Shown: piece after piece, positions 1 through 11,053 of the stretch
Layout: each line of letters starts with the position of its first letter
Numbering within the stretch: the first letter of the stretch is position 1
From: Acephala macrosclerotiorum
Taxonomy: Eukaryota > Ascomycota > Leotiomycetes > Helotiales > Mollisiaceae
DNA length: 64,000 nt
Direction of reading: 5' to 3'
Assembly (NCBI GenBank): GCA_014904845.1
Contig: MU119254.1
Span: forward strand, 186,001-250,000
Notes under the pieces: model-generated
Databases searched by the model: none
Seen by the model: only the letters and a program-made list of their open reading frames with translations
Told to the model about the DNA's origin: nothing
Translations under genes and position numbers: made by a program

Positions 1-690
1 CAAAGCTTCAAACATAACTACGCTCGAAGCTAGACAGAAGCACACGATTCCAAGCTTTCGCCGAGCGCGCTGTCCCTGTTGATCAGTATATCGGACCGTC
101 ATAAGACTCGAAACGCCAAGGACCCTACGAAAGCAGTGCTCCAGACTTTCACTCCAGACTTTTTGAAGAACTAACCGTAAAGCTTGAAAATATTTACTAT
201 AAGCCTTTGCAAAAGTTTTATGACTTTTATAAAGCCTTTGAAACTACGTAAAGGGGGTAAATAAGGTTTTATATGCTTTTGTAGAGGTTAAAAACAAGGG
301 TTTTATAGCTTTATAAAGGCTTTAAAACTATGTAAAGAGGGTAAATAAGCTTTCGTATACTCTTGTAAAAGCTGAAATTAAAAGTTATAATCACCCGAGA
401 AGATTTTAAATACTTGTAAAAGTTAAAAAAAATAAAAGTTAAAATTACCCGAGAAGATTTTGAACACTTGTAAAGGTTAAAACTAAAGATTAAAGTTATT
501 CGAAAAGATTTCGAATGTTTGTAAAGGCCCTTATTTTTCGGAATATTTTCGGGATACTTCGGGCCGATTAAAGAAAAAAATTGCTAAGCGTGCTTTAAAC
601 GTGCTTTTAAGTTTATTTTTTTTTTATTTTTTTTTTTGAACGTTAACATTAAAAAAAATACGAGGATAAAAAGAATTATTTTAAAATCAA
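1..690. repeat. AT-rich, RIP-like degenerate tandem repeats
   Basis: Strongly AT-rich sequence with short diverged direct repeats. The string taaagggggtaaataag near 249 recurs as taaagagggtaaataag near 333 (about 84 bp apart). A second unit beginning acccgagaagatttt recurs near 393, 447 and, more diverged, 498 (about 51-54 bp apart). No long reading frame exists. The composition and the C-to-T look fit a RIP-degraded transposon or satellite remnant; the family cannot be named. Confidence 0.6.
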
Positions 691-739
691 AAGTTTAGTT
701 TGAATAAGTCCTTGTGCATGGGCATAATAAGCGTGGGCG

Positions 740-930
740 GGTGTGCAAGCACAGACAGGAGAAGAAAGACTCAAAGGATTAAAAGCTTTTTAAGAAATGA
801 GGGGCAAATTTTTAGCTTGCTATGCTGCGCCGAGCCTCAAATTGGCCCCCCTACTCTCATTCTTAGCGCGCCCCAGTCGCAAATGAGAGCACTTAATAAG
901 AGGCCCTCTTTACCTGTCTGTGCTCTCACC
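740..930. repeat. possible MITE: short element with imperfect terminal inverted repeats
   Basis: The left arm at 740-759 contains AGCACAGACAGG and the right arm at 913-930 contains CCTGTCTGTGCT, its reverse complement; outside this core the arms differ by a 2-base gap and a mismatch. About 190 bp lie between the outer ends. No clear target-site duplication was found, so this may be only a chance or relic inverted repeat beside the AT-rich block. Confidence 0.3.
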
Positions 931-945
931 TATTTTTTTGCGTAA

Positions 946-2490
946 AAGTCTGGAGCATGCTTTCTCAAAGGTAACTGGATGAAAATATGATGACTGGAAG
1001 GAAGAACCAACACAAAAGTCTTTCTAGATGCGGGAGTGCACATAATGATATGCAGAAAAATGGAATGAATTTTTTAGCGGAGAGGTGTGAGTGGTAGAAA
1101 AGTTTGTTATCTCGACTGAGCATGCTTGCTGTGCTACCCAGCAGAGGCAAAGAAAGCCTGACTGAGCCCGACCACTTGGATATTGCGCATGAATGGTCCA
1201 CAGACTGAAACCGAGGCTCTATATTTGAGGTACCAATAACCTCCTTTCGGTTGATGGGATTGTGATGAGAGAAGATTTTCCACCTACGTTACTTGAAACG
1301 TGGGATGGCGGCTTCTTTCGAAGGAATTCAAGGTTTCTCGATTCTGGATCTCCCGGAGGGAGCTTCCATTGAAACAAGGATACCTAAGACATTGTGAAGA
1401 CAGCTCCAATGGTCTCGTGAGGATCTGTTCATACGTCCGCTACGTACTCAGAGCCATGGATCAACACGACATCTGATCTTCCCGCTGCGGCGGCCCGCTA
1501 GGGTCTTATAACTGTTTCAGACGTCTCACCATTCGTACTCTACCAGCAATATATAATTCTCCAAGGAGGTTCCTGGTTGTTCGAAAGCTGAGAGCTGCTA
1601 AAATCGAAGAATAAGCAAAGCTTATCTCGACGTCGTGTCAGCCAATGGGAGAATCTATTCCTGTTCTGGTATGGGATAAGGACGTAATGAGGTTTGCTGA
1701 TGCATAACTTTGGATTTCGGATCGAGGTGAGGAAGGCAATGGGAGAAGAATCTGCATGGAAGTGTTAAGGGGTGTAGAAAATGTGATTGGATCGCTGTGT
1801 AAATGAGGGGGATTCAGGGGCAACACCCGACGCCAAGACCCAAGGAGAAACGAGTTGATTTTCCAAGGACGAGATACATCCTTCATTCCAACATCCTATT
1901 CGCGCACGAAGAATTCCCTCCTGCGTCATCATTTTGATTCGAGATAGTTCTTGCTAGCGCAGACGGGATGGTATTCGGCACACCTGAGAAGGAGCCTTCA
2001 CGGACCAACTTCGGGCGTTCTCATTCTTCCAGCCTTGCCTGAACTTTGAGAAATTGAGAGATGCATTCCCAATTTATCCCTCGCGAATACTTTCCCTAGC
2101 CGCACTCGTCATAACACTCGGAAGGTAGCAACTCGGCCCAGCTACACATGATCGCTCGAAAGGACAAGTGCCTGCGGGATAGTCAAAGGGTAGCTGGCCC
2201 TACATTCAAATCGCACATACGACGCTGGGTCTATCGTAAGGTCATTCTTGAGTATCTGCACCTAGTTAGCAGTTCTCCAATCCTCTTGTCCAGCTCTTGT
2301 CCCTCATTGAAATACAATCCAGAAAATCTTCCCTCGGGCTTGGGACCAAACAGTTCTTCGACACTCTCACGTGGTATCTTCAATGTCCTGCCTTGACAGG
2401 GAAATCAAGGGAGCTTAGCCAGGATGAAATATTGCATGCAGTAAAGCCTCAGAATGCCACTATAGTAAATAATAGTCATTCCCTCGAGTA
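946..2490. other. intergenic, no gene recognised
   Basis: Only short overlapping frames without family resemblance, plausible splice pattern or repeat structure. Base composition returns to normal after the AT-rich block on the left. Confidence 0.5.
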
Positions 2491-2805
2491 CTATCCCTTA
2501 TTCTTCCTGTCCCCCTTTAATATCCTCTCTAGAAGCTCCAAAACCAAGTCATCATCGACATCAGAATCATCCTCTTCTTCCGAGCTCTCGGACTCGGACC
2601 CAGAGCCCTCTTCCTTTGCCGCTTCAGCAGCCCTCTTAGCCTCATCCCTCCTCCTAACAGCAGCTAACTTTGCCTTACGCTTCGCAGCTCTTGCTCTCCT
2701 CTTTCCTTCTGGGATTTTCTCGGGAACAGTCTGGTTATGGTATCTAACTAGCGGTTTGGCTGCAATTCTTCTGGAGCGGCGTATTCCCGCGGCCTTTGGT
2801 GGCAT
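2491..2805 (-). CDS. small basic/acidic protein, probably nuclear, unknown function
   Basis: Single-exon frame of 104 residues starting at the only ATG (2805). The N-terminal two thirds are rich in Lys, Arg and Ala (RRSRRIAAK near the start, then KRRARAAKRKAKLAAVRRR) and would suit a nuclear-localisation or nucleic-acid-contacting segment. It is followed by an acidic Ser/Glu/Asp stretch (about residues 68-88) containing casein-kinase-2-like SESES and EEEDDSD runs, then a short helix LVLELLERIL. This bipartite charge pattern is common in small chromatin or ribosome-biogenesis proteins, but no family is recognised and the role is not known. The neighbours are repeats and a pseudogene, so it is isolated. 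Confidence 0.55.
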   Translation of the reverse strand: MPPKAAGIRRSRRIAAKPLVRYHNQTVPEKIPEGKRRARAAKRKAKLAAVRRRDEAKRAAEAAKEEGSGSESESSEEEDDSDVDDDLVLELLERILKGDRKNKG

Positions 2806-3461
2806 GATGATGCGAATATTGAATTGATTAATGCGTTATATATATTGGTATCGAAAATTAGATAGAGTGCCGAGTGTGTAGGCAACATGGGGGCAAATTT
2901 GTATACCTTTGCGGATAAAGGAAATAGCTAGTCTATTTACAGCCTTGTTGCGAAAGGGAGAGGGGCTTGCCTTTCAGTTCTTTCGTTCAAATATTTGCCT
3001 TACTCCTCAACCACCTTTTCGACTTTTCCGAAGAGGTTCTTTATCTCAATCAAAGAATAGCACTTGCTGACCGTCCCAATTGGAGCCTGGAAAGAAACAC
3101 AGCCAGAAAGACAGAGCCTTTTGTATTGTCCCAGGAACGCAGTGACATTGATAACACCTTGTATAATCGTGCCTGATTAACATAACATAACGGGTACACA
3201 TACTCATCCTTCAACATCGCAAAAGTACCCGCTCAGAACATGCAATTCACGTGATTCAGGACCTCTTCTTCCCCTTCCCCTTCTCCTTATCCCCCACCAA
3301 CCTCTCAGCCAAGCCCTGCCTGACTCTCATACTCTTCTCTTGACTCGACACTCTTTTCGTGCTCCCTCCAGCTTTGACGTATACCCATGTGCCGCTTTCT
3401 CAAGATAGAACCCGCTCTTGTTCCACTTCTTAAGTCCGAAATATAATTTGCCAATCAGACT
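2806..3461. other. intergenic, nothing recognised
   Basis: Upstream region of the small charged protein and downstream region of the TPR pseudogene. A CT-rich tract lies near 3268-3360. No supported gene. Confidence 0.5.
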
Positions 3462-4458
3462 TTAGACCTCACATACCCGTTCGCCATTAGAGTGAATGTT
3501 GGGAGAGCTTTTGTAGAACTTGAGTGCTGATCTCGCTGCCTCGACTGCATCATCCAAATCATTCCGTCTATCGAGGCATGTGGCAAGCTCGATATAGGCC
3601 TTGCCTCTGTATGTTGCATTTTCGAAGTCCGAATGGGTCTCGAACAATTCAATCCCTTTCCTGACCCAACCCTCAGCCTCGACAAACTGATGGCGGAAGA
3701 CACATTCTTCCACCAGCACACTCAGTGCTTCATCCTTCGTTCATACATCTTGTTCATGCCAGCGCTCGAGACTCCACATTTGTGGGAGGACCTCCATCGC
3801 CTAATCTAGCCGCCTTCGCTTCATCGCTATCACGCAAGCCTGGGTATTCTGTCGAACTACTAAGAGGCCCGTTTCCGGCCTTCCCTCAAGGGATTGAAGG
3901 TTCTCTTTGCTGACGTCTCTGGCTGCGTCGAATCGCCCGGTCTTCAGGAGGATTGTGCTGAGCGTATACCGCGCCTGGCAGGTATGCTCTGAGGTCTTCC
4001 CAAGGCGCTGAGATCATCGAGACACTAGATCGCGATTCCATGCCACTGCTTCGTCGTTTAAGTTCAATGCTTCGGCTACTTCCCCGAGTTGCAAGACTGT
4101 GTTCATAAACTCGATACTGAATCCTCCATTAGCACCTCTCGCTTGGGCAGATCTGACATGAGTCGCGTGTATGCTATTCGAAGCTCATATTTTGCGTTCC
4201 TAGCGTTGATGCTTCTTGATTTGAAACTAGTGATGAGTAACTTTGCAGTCTCGTACCTGCGATTCAATTCCCGCAGCATCGCCGTGGTAGTCGGGTCCAC
4301 CTCCAATCTCAAGGATACAGGATGGCACCACCAGAATATAGCTTTGCATTCAGGATCAGGAAATTCGTACTCGGAAGGACCATCATGAGAGCCCCAATAC
4401 TGCGTTTGCGGCCGAGAGTAAATCCGCTTCGTGCCACGTGCTCGCACGAGAGCATAGC

Positions 4459-4466
4459 AACGCGAT
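4459..4466. repeat. left 8-bp target-site duplication of the hAT element
   Basis: Sequence aacgcgat, identical to the copy at 5687-5694. An 8-bp duplication is typical of hAT transposons. Confidence 0.8.
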
Positions 4467-5686
4467 CAGCGTGACCAAAATTAATCAAGTGACTCAATTA
4501 TATTCTGAATATCTTGAATAGAATAGAATAGAATTAGATTCGTTCAAATCGTAAAATTCTAGAATATATATTTTAAAATATTTAAAATATTCTTAAATAT
4601 CACGTGAAATTCGCGTGCTATAAATTGAATATATAAAAATATAACTAATAATATATATTAATTAAAAAGCCTTTTTACTATTTTATTCTCTGATTAAATC
4701 TTTATATTTCTATTAAAAAACTAAATACAAATATCGACTAATTAAATTATAAAAGTATTTTCAGTATTTTCTCTAATTTTTTTTATATTTTCTTCGTTTT
4801 CTTCTTTAATAACTCTCCAATTTTTAAGACAAATTATTTTTTCAAAAGTAGCTTTGGAAAGTCTATTTCGACTTTTACTAATAATTAAAGCTCCTTAAGA
4901 AAAGAATCGTTCGAAAAAAGCCGAAGTAGCTGGAATTTAAAGATATTATTAAATAAGTTTAAAGAGTAATAATTTACTTGCAATTTTAATATAAACATTT
5001 TATTGTAATAATTCGAAAATTGTTTGGATCCTCGGGGTTCTCTTTAATAGGATTAAGAGTTTTAAAGCATAATTTATATTTAAAAACAAGAGAAGCTTAT
5101 TTAAGAGGTTCTAATTCAAAATCTGATTAATTTTGAATAAGATTAATTTTAGTCGATGAAGTTTGAAGCATTTTGAAAGTATAAAAAGACTTTTGTAAGA
5201 GGATTTGAGTTTAAACTAATTCGTTGATTTAATATAGAATTGTTTATTAATTAAAAAAAGAGAATTATCGAGAAAAATTGGATTAATTTATAGAATATTT
5301 AATCTTTTTTTAATATTCTAAAGTATTTTTTTAATTAGAAATCAATTATTGATTTATAAGTATCGAAGATTCTATAGCTTTAATTTTTAATTAATTTATT
5401 AATAATTAATAAAATTTATAAGACGTAGAACTTTCTCGAAGTAAAGTGATAACAAATGTACTCGCTTTTATTTAAGCGAAGAGTCTTGGCCTATTAGAGT
5501 CTAGCTACCGCTCTAAGCGAGCCTCTTTACCTATTTAAGTTAGACGTCATGTGATATTCAAATGAATCGAATATATTTAGAATAAGTTGATTTGATTAGA
5601 ATAGAATTAGAGTTAGAAATATATTCTTTGAATAGAATTTGATTCAGAGGAGTAAATCAAATCAAATCAAATCATTTATCACGCTG
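4467..5686 (-). mobile_element. hAT-family DNA transposon, internally deleted and RIP-degraded (1220 bp)
   Basis: Ends are CAGCGTGA (4467-4474) and TCACGCTG (5679-5686), perfect 8-bp terminal inverted repeats, flanked by an 8-bp duplication. On the minus strand, about 4927-4805 encodes the hAT C-terminal dimerisation signature: ERFFS-stop-GALIISK, then RNRLSKATFEKIICLKNW. The stop sits where a sense codon is expected, consistent with C-to-T decay. The rest of the interior is very AT-rich with no open frame, and about 1.2 kb is too short for a full transposase, so the copy is non-autonomous. The subterminal regions carry GAATA-type and ATCAA repeats (near 4515-4530 and 5656-5675). Confidence 0.85.
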
Positions 5687-5694
5687 AACGCGAT
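5687..5694. repeat. right 8-bp target-site duplication of the hAT element
   Basis: Sequence aacgcgat, identical to 4459-4466. Collapsing the two copies restores an open frame in the interrupted minus-strand gene. Confidence 0.8.
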
Positions 5695-5925
5695 CCATCC
5701 TCATCCTGGAAGCAGACGCCAAAGTCGTGTGAATGCTTGAGGCTGTCGATGTAGGTCTGAAGTTGCGCCTCTGTTGTGAAGCAAAGCTAGTCCTGACCAA
5801 GTGATGACAATGTCTGTTCAAGGAAATACTTTAGAGTTGTTGGTGTAGTGTCACAAGCACTATTGGAGTGCGAGAGAGAGTCATTTCGACACCTCTGGCT
5901 GATGGTGTCAGTGCCCGAGAAAGGT

Positions 5926-7474
5926 TCTACCGGTTGCTAGACGCAGGTAAAACGAGAGCATTTGCCCTCGCTCTCATCCGTGACTCGGGTGCCTTGCCTT
6001 GGCGGAGTTGATCAGATTCTTGATACTCTCAGTATCGACGTCGAAGTCAGGCCCAAGCAGTGGTGCAGTAGCAGCCCAAAAGGTCTGATCTCCGGAAGCC
6101 CAAGTTGGTTTGGTATGAGCAGGGAATCGGTGTCCAAATGTGTCTGAAGCGTGCTGCGATGAACTTTCCGTCTGGTCTGATACACTGCTAGATTTCATAG
6201 CTAAACTATGCATGGGGAAGTTAAATGGCTGAAGTAAGTCGGACCGTCCCCTGGATTGTGAGTGTATCGAGCCTGTATGAGACCAGATTGACGGCTAATG
6301 ACCTGGAGGGAATCTCACTTTGCTCGCTGCTGTTTCCTAATCTATCCGAAACATCACTGCTGCATGCCGCCAAATTCCCTGGTAACGTTGTTTCGGAAAC
6401 TGGGAGTTCGTCGTCCAGATGGCCAGCGAGAGTTCCAAGCTGCACGATCAGTTGTTCGTAGTCGCAGTCGACTTGGTCCAACATCGATTCCTGGTCTCGC
6501 GCTGAGACGCAAGTCTCGTTATTTTCGCGTTTCCAATTACCATTGAGTTGTTCCGAGCACCTACACCACAGTGCTATGCCTTCGTCTTGGAAATCCTATC
6601 CTGCCCATGGAAAATTTTGCATCGCCCTCGCTATCAACCTGAACATTTTCCAAAGCGTCGTCAGCGACGGCCATGCCAAGAGTCGAGATGCCAGCCGGAT
6701 ATACAAAATACGTAAAGAAACTAGAACGAAAACGAGAGAGGAAGCAACCGGAATGGATATCACCAAGGAATCAGCCCGGCAGGTGCGATGGATAAGTGCG
6801 AAACTATCATAATTGCTGGCCTCATCCGGAAGTCGCATTCTCCAACGTGACCAACACGACATGTACTGGAAACACCTTCTCAAACCTACGTGACTTATTC
6901 TAGATTTCTTTAACACTAATTATCTAATCTTCATCTCATTAATTCAACACCACTTGGCGTTTCAAGAGTAGTGCATCGATAATTAGCCTATTAAACCATC
7001 AAACACGCCACGAAGAAGAGAAAGTTCGAAGAAAAAGCTTGTTCTTGCGAATCTCAGACATCTATCTCATCTGAAAATGGCGTGAGATCCCCGGACATTG
7101 GGTGAAACCAGTCTGCGGTGCATGCGGAGGTGGCGCGTGGGGGGAGTGTTTTTCTTTCATCTTACCTACGTTGAAACAATTTGACCTGAAAACTTGAAAT
7201 GACTAGAACAATTAAAGGTTGTTCTTCTGACAACTCACTGGACAAGGAAATTAGAAGGGATGTCGAAAAAGATTGGGAATGAGCACCATCGAGTGCGGAA
7301 TTTCGTGACCTGAGAGGGGAATGCTGAAGTCAGCTTTAGCTGGGATGAGCACATTGATGAGACAGCAACGTGAATGTCCGGAATGAGATCAGAGTGTCTG
7401 TCGCCGTCGGAAATCGATTTCTACACCCGATCCGTGAACTTGAGGTCGTTGTCCACCTGAAGCAGTACTCGCTC
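5926..7474. other. region with uncertain gene fragments
   Basis: Minus-strand frames at 5974-6213 and 6221-6484 have protein-like composition (acidic, Ser/Thr-rich) and may be 5' exons of the TPR pseudogene, but no convincing splice chain joins them. A frame at 6596-6916 contains a hydrophobic stretch and is not conserved in appearance. From 6917 to the amidase stop nothing is recognised. Confidence 0.4.
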
Positions 7475-9378
7475 TCAAGCATCATATTTCAACGTCTTCC
7501 AATCGTTCGCTTTCTCGAAGCTTGCCGCGACCTTCAAGCACATCAAATCCTCCAACTTCCTTCCCACAATCTGCAGTCCTGTTGGCAACAACACACTCTT
7601 ATCATCCTTCGCCGGTACGAACCCCACAGGTAAGCTTAATCCAGGGTGGCCCGAAGAATTGAACGTCGCAGTGTTATATGTCGCTCCAATCGTTCTCGAC
7701 AGCATCTTCAGCGGTCCCAATGTCTTCCCTCCCTTTTCTTCGATCTTTGTGGGTGGGAAGATAATCGTTGGCATAACAAGAACATCTACGTCTCGGAATG
7801 CGCGTTCGTACTCGTCATTTAGTTTTCGGAGAAGGTTTGTACAGCGGGCGTGAAGAGGAGAGCCGAATCGTTGTTGGAGGAATAGGCCACGAAGATATAT
7901 GTTCTGTCCGCCAGGCCCGAGGGCATCGAACGCTTCTTGCGTCAATCTTACTCCCACCTGTACTGCTCGATCGGGGAACAAGAGCTGCTTCCGCCCTGCT
8001 GGGTTGGCAAGTAGACCTTGTGTTGTGCTGGCCATTGGGAGTGCAACCATCCAGATCATGCCGCTATCTCTGTGAAGCGGAATGCTGATCTCCTTGACTT
8101 CAGCACCGAGCTTCTCGAGTTTCTCAATTGCTGTGGCTGATGCCTTGGCAACATTGGGATCTGTCATCGGATCTTCGAAACCCTCCTTTAGCACACCGAC
8201 CTTGATCCCTTTCAATGGTAGATCTGTATCCCTTTCCACCCACTTCTTGACTTCCTCTCCGAACTTGACATGCCCGTGTTCCCAATCGCGCGGTTGGCGG
8301 TCATCAATTCCATCATTCCCCGCAATGACTTCCAGCAAAGTAGCGCAGTCTTGTACCGTTCTCGCCATGGGGCCTGCGTGGTCGATTGTGGCTTCGAGAC
8401 TTATGCAACCTGTGTATGGTACCAATCCCCAAGTCGGCTTCAACCCTACAACACCACAATTCGCAGATGGCAGGCGGATCGACCCTCCCTGATCAGCACC
8501 AATCGCCATATCCACAGCACCAGAAGCAAGAAGTCGTCCAGAGCCAGAGGAGGAGCCACCTGTCGAGTAGCCATGCGCGTATGGATTATGAACTGATCCT
8601 GTAACAGAAGTATCACTGCTACCAAGTTAGCTCCTCTCCTCATATCAATGTGCGTCCTCCACTTATATACTCCACTATTTCTAAGATATCAAGAAGCAAA
8701 CAAACATACCTCACAGCCCCAAAACAATTATTCTCACAAGCCGCCTTCCCCAAAATCACACCCCCAGCATCCAATATCCTCGTAACCAGCGTAGCATCAA
8801 CATTAGGCGTCCAATCCACGGCTCCAGTCCCATTCGTACACTTGACCCCAGCAACTGCAATGTTATCCTTGATCGCCAATGTTTTGCCTTGTAGTTCGTT
8901 GCTTTTGGGAGCTGTGGATTTCACTTCAGCTTTCCAGGCCCAGCCACCGAAGTCTCGGTCTTGCTCGGATTCAGGGCGGTGGATATTCGTTCGTGGGTAG
9001 AGGGTTGTGTCCACGGTTGGGTAGCTGGAGAAGGGTCAGCAAAGTCCGTTCTGATCATATGCCCCGTTGTCCCCAAAGTCTCTGAGATGACATCCAGAAG
9101 CATCCGTGGAGGAACGGAGAGATTCTCACTAATCAGGAATCGCCAAGATTTCCTTCGCGCAATGGTTCAGACCTGACAGCAGCGCGCTCCAATCTTCGAT
9201 CTCTCCATCTGGAATTGAGAGACCGCTTCCAACAGCTAGGGTCTTCAGTTCCTCTGCCGAGACAATCGATTCCTGCCTGCTAGACGCGTCAGCCCAGGCT
9301 ACATAAAGTAATAGTAGAGAAGGCAGCCAAAGAAAGGATAAGGACTTACTGAGCAGCTCCAAGAACACTGACACTCAT
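7475..9378 (-). CDS. amidase-signature family amidohydrolase
   Basis: Predicted 543-residue enzyme of four exons: 9378-9350, 9276-9130, 9024-8710 and 8615-7475. All introns are GT-AG and phases agree. The start is the ATG at 9378 (MSVSVLGAAQ). Amidase-signature enzymes cleave C-N amide bonds with a Ser-cisSer-Lys triad. The Lys lies in GKTLAIKDNIAV, the Gly/Ser motif GGSSSGSGRLLASGA follows, and the nucleophile region DQGGSIRLPSANCGVVGLKP is intact. The length is normal for fungal cytosolic acetamidase/indoleacetamide-hydrolase-like proteins. No signal peptide is present. The substrate cannot be told from sequence; acetamide, fatty-acid amide or indole-acetamide hydrolysis are all possible. 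No biosynthetic neighbours suggest a cluster. Confidence 0.92.
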
Positions 9379-9920
9379 CTTGAGGTTGGCAGATTCTTTG
9401 GCAGATCTTCAAATATCTTCCTTGGAGTACTAGAGCGGCAAGTGGGCAAGGTAGAGTATATAAACATCCATCGGAAGCACTTCCATAGCTTTCTTTCGCC
9501 CTATCTATCAACACCGCGATAGTGGGATGTTCACGACCGCGGCGCGTCTCCCCAGCTCGACCTGTCCGGCATCGTGATTCGTCCTTCGTATGGTACTACT
9601 CGAGATGTTAAATCCATGCCGATGCTCTATGTTGGTGCGGATCCTGTCCGAGGGATTGATTGTTAGTTGAGGGCTGGCGAAGTGAGTGTTGTTATGAAGG
9701 GAGAGTTTGACGCGCCGCGATAACGGAACTCCGCCTGCATTTTGCCCCTAAACAACGATCACAATTCTTGTATACATTAAAGATAGCAATACTTGACGAA
9801 AGAAGAAGCTCCATTTTGTGACTGACTACGCTCTTAAAATCGAATGATTCGACAAAGCCATCGAGCCTTCATTGAATTCGAAATTCCGAGTCACGTGTCA
9901 TCCCCTTTATGCCCAGACGC
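9379..9920. other. upstream region of the amidase gene
   Basis: A TATATAA-like stretch (minus-strand tatataaacatcc, + strand about 9457-9466) lies some 80 bp upstream of the amidase ATG and may be its core promoter. No reading frame is supported. Confidence 0.35.
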
Positions 9921-10600
9921 TTTTGAAAGTCCTTCCTGAAAGTAGGACATATAAATTTCGTTGCACATCGACTCCTAGCAGACTCTCTCTGGACTCCTTC
10001 TTGCAGTGATCTAAATCTGTTTAGTCAAGCGTCTAGTGGCATAAAGTAAAAGTAAAGTTGTCCTCCCCTCCGCTTCTCAAAGACTTCAAAGTCCTTTCTG
10101 GATCTGGAACATTGCTCAAGTTTCGTTGCACATCTTACCCGATCGGACAGTCTTCGGAGCCTCCAGAGTCTTTGTCAGTCTCAGGTCTCAACCTTGACCT
10201 CTTTCAGCCTAACATTTGCTGTGAGTTGTCTGTAAAGTGAAGTGAGATGCCCACCTGTCAAGCTCCCCTCAACCAGAAAGTCTCTCCCAGTTGGGACAAT
10301 AATATCTTTGTTGCACATCTCACGCCATCGGACAGTCTTCTAAGCGTCTGGAGTCTTTTTCAGTCTCGACCTTGACTTTCTTATCGCCTAGCTCACCCAT
10401 GCATGCCTTTTTCTCTGAAGGTGAGGATCTCATACTCAAGGAGTTCCGAAAGTCCTCCTCCTTGTGGAACAACAACACTCTTTCGTTGCGCATCTACACT
10501 GATCGGACAGTCTTCGGAAACTCTGGTTCTTCATCTCCTCCTCCTTTCGGCTTAGCTCTTCCTTACATGTTGAGTGAATATCCCAACTCCCAAGGACATT
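9921..10600. repeat. degenerate tandem repeat, about four copies of 165-186 bp
   Basis: The string tttcgttgcacatc starts at 9956 and 10121 and recurs in diverged form at 10307 (tttgttgcacatc) and 10481 (tttcgttgcgcatc). In copies 2-4 it is followed by cggacagtcttc (near 10144, 10329 and 10504) and preceded by gaaagtc or caaagtcct. Copies 2 and 3 also share a downstream agtcttt-cagtctc-cttgac segment. Period varies from about 165 to 186 bp. Reading frames are not kept between copies, so this is probably non-coding. Origin unknown. Confidence 0.7.
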
Positions 10601-11053
10601 GGCAAACTTCGTAGCATATCTACATCTCACAAGCGCACCGCTACCGCCTTATTGAGCCTGGCTTCCCACGTGTATGAAGTGAATGCGATGATCCAGCAAG
10701 GACGAATCTTTTTGAAATCACAGAGTTGTCTACCTTGCGCAAGGGCTGCAAGGATGAGGATAGAAGGAAGAGGTACATTGAAAGAAGTAAAACTAGAATA
10801 CATGATTGAAAAGATATACCAGAAATGAAGATCGGAAAGACACCTGCTTGCTTGCTTCCTTGCTTGTTGATGCACCAGCATTCCCAGATCCAGTCCCAAC
10901 TCCTTTCAACCCCAATGCTCGAAGGCATCTCTTTATCGTACCCTCTCAACTCCCTCGACGCCGGCCAACTCCGGCTTTCCCCAAACCCAACATCGGATCC
11001 TACAACAGACCGAAAGCCTGAAAGCATCACCCAAATCTTCTACCTACTCTCAC
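10601..11053. other. intergenic, 3' of the large fusion gene
   Basis: Short frames only. The sequence between the tandem repeat and the stop of the minus-strand fusion gene shows no supported gene. Confidence 0.45.

Larger units (their letters stand above)
3462..5925 (-). pseudogene. decayed TPR-type protein gene, split by a hAT element
   Basis: Read on the minus strand, the 3' part (about 4100-3462) gives TPR-like helical repeats such as LGEVAEALNLNDEAVAW, YTLSTILLKTGRFDAARDVS and AYIELATCLDRRNDLDDAVEA. The frame is broken by stops at 3801-3803 (TAG) and 3741-3743 (TGA) and by frame changes near 4100 and 4030. The 5' part lies beyond the transposon at 5687-5925. If the element and one target duplication are removed, the frame runs open through the junction (FQDEDGSRCYALVRARG), which shows that the element entered coding sequence. 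A further TAG is at 5787-5789. Fungal TPR proteins of this style often accompany STAND or signalling proteins; the identity of this one is unknown. It may extend to about 6480 on the 5' side, where open frames of uncertain meaning continue. Confidence 0.65.
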
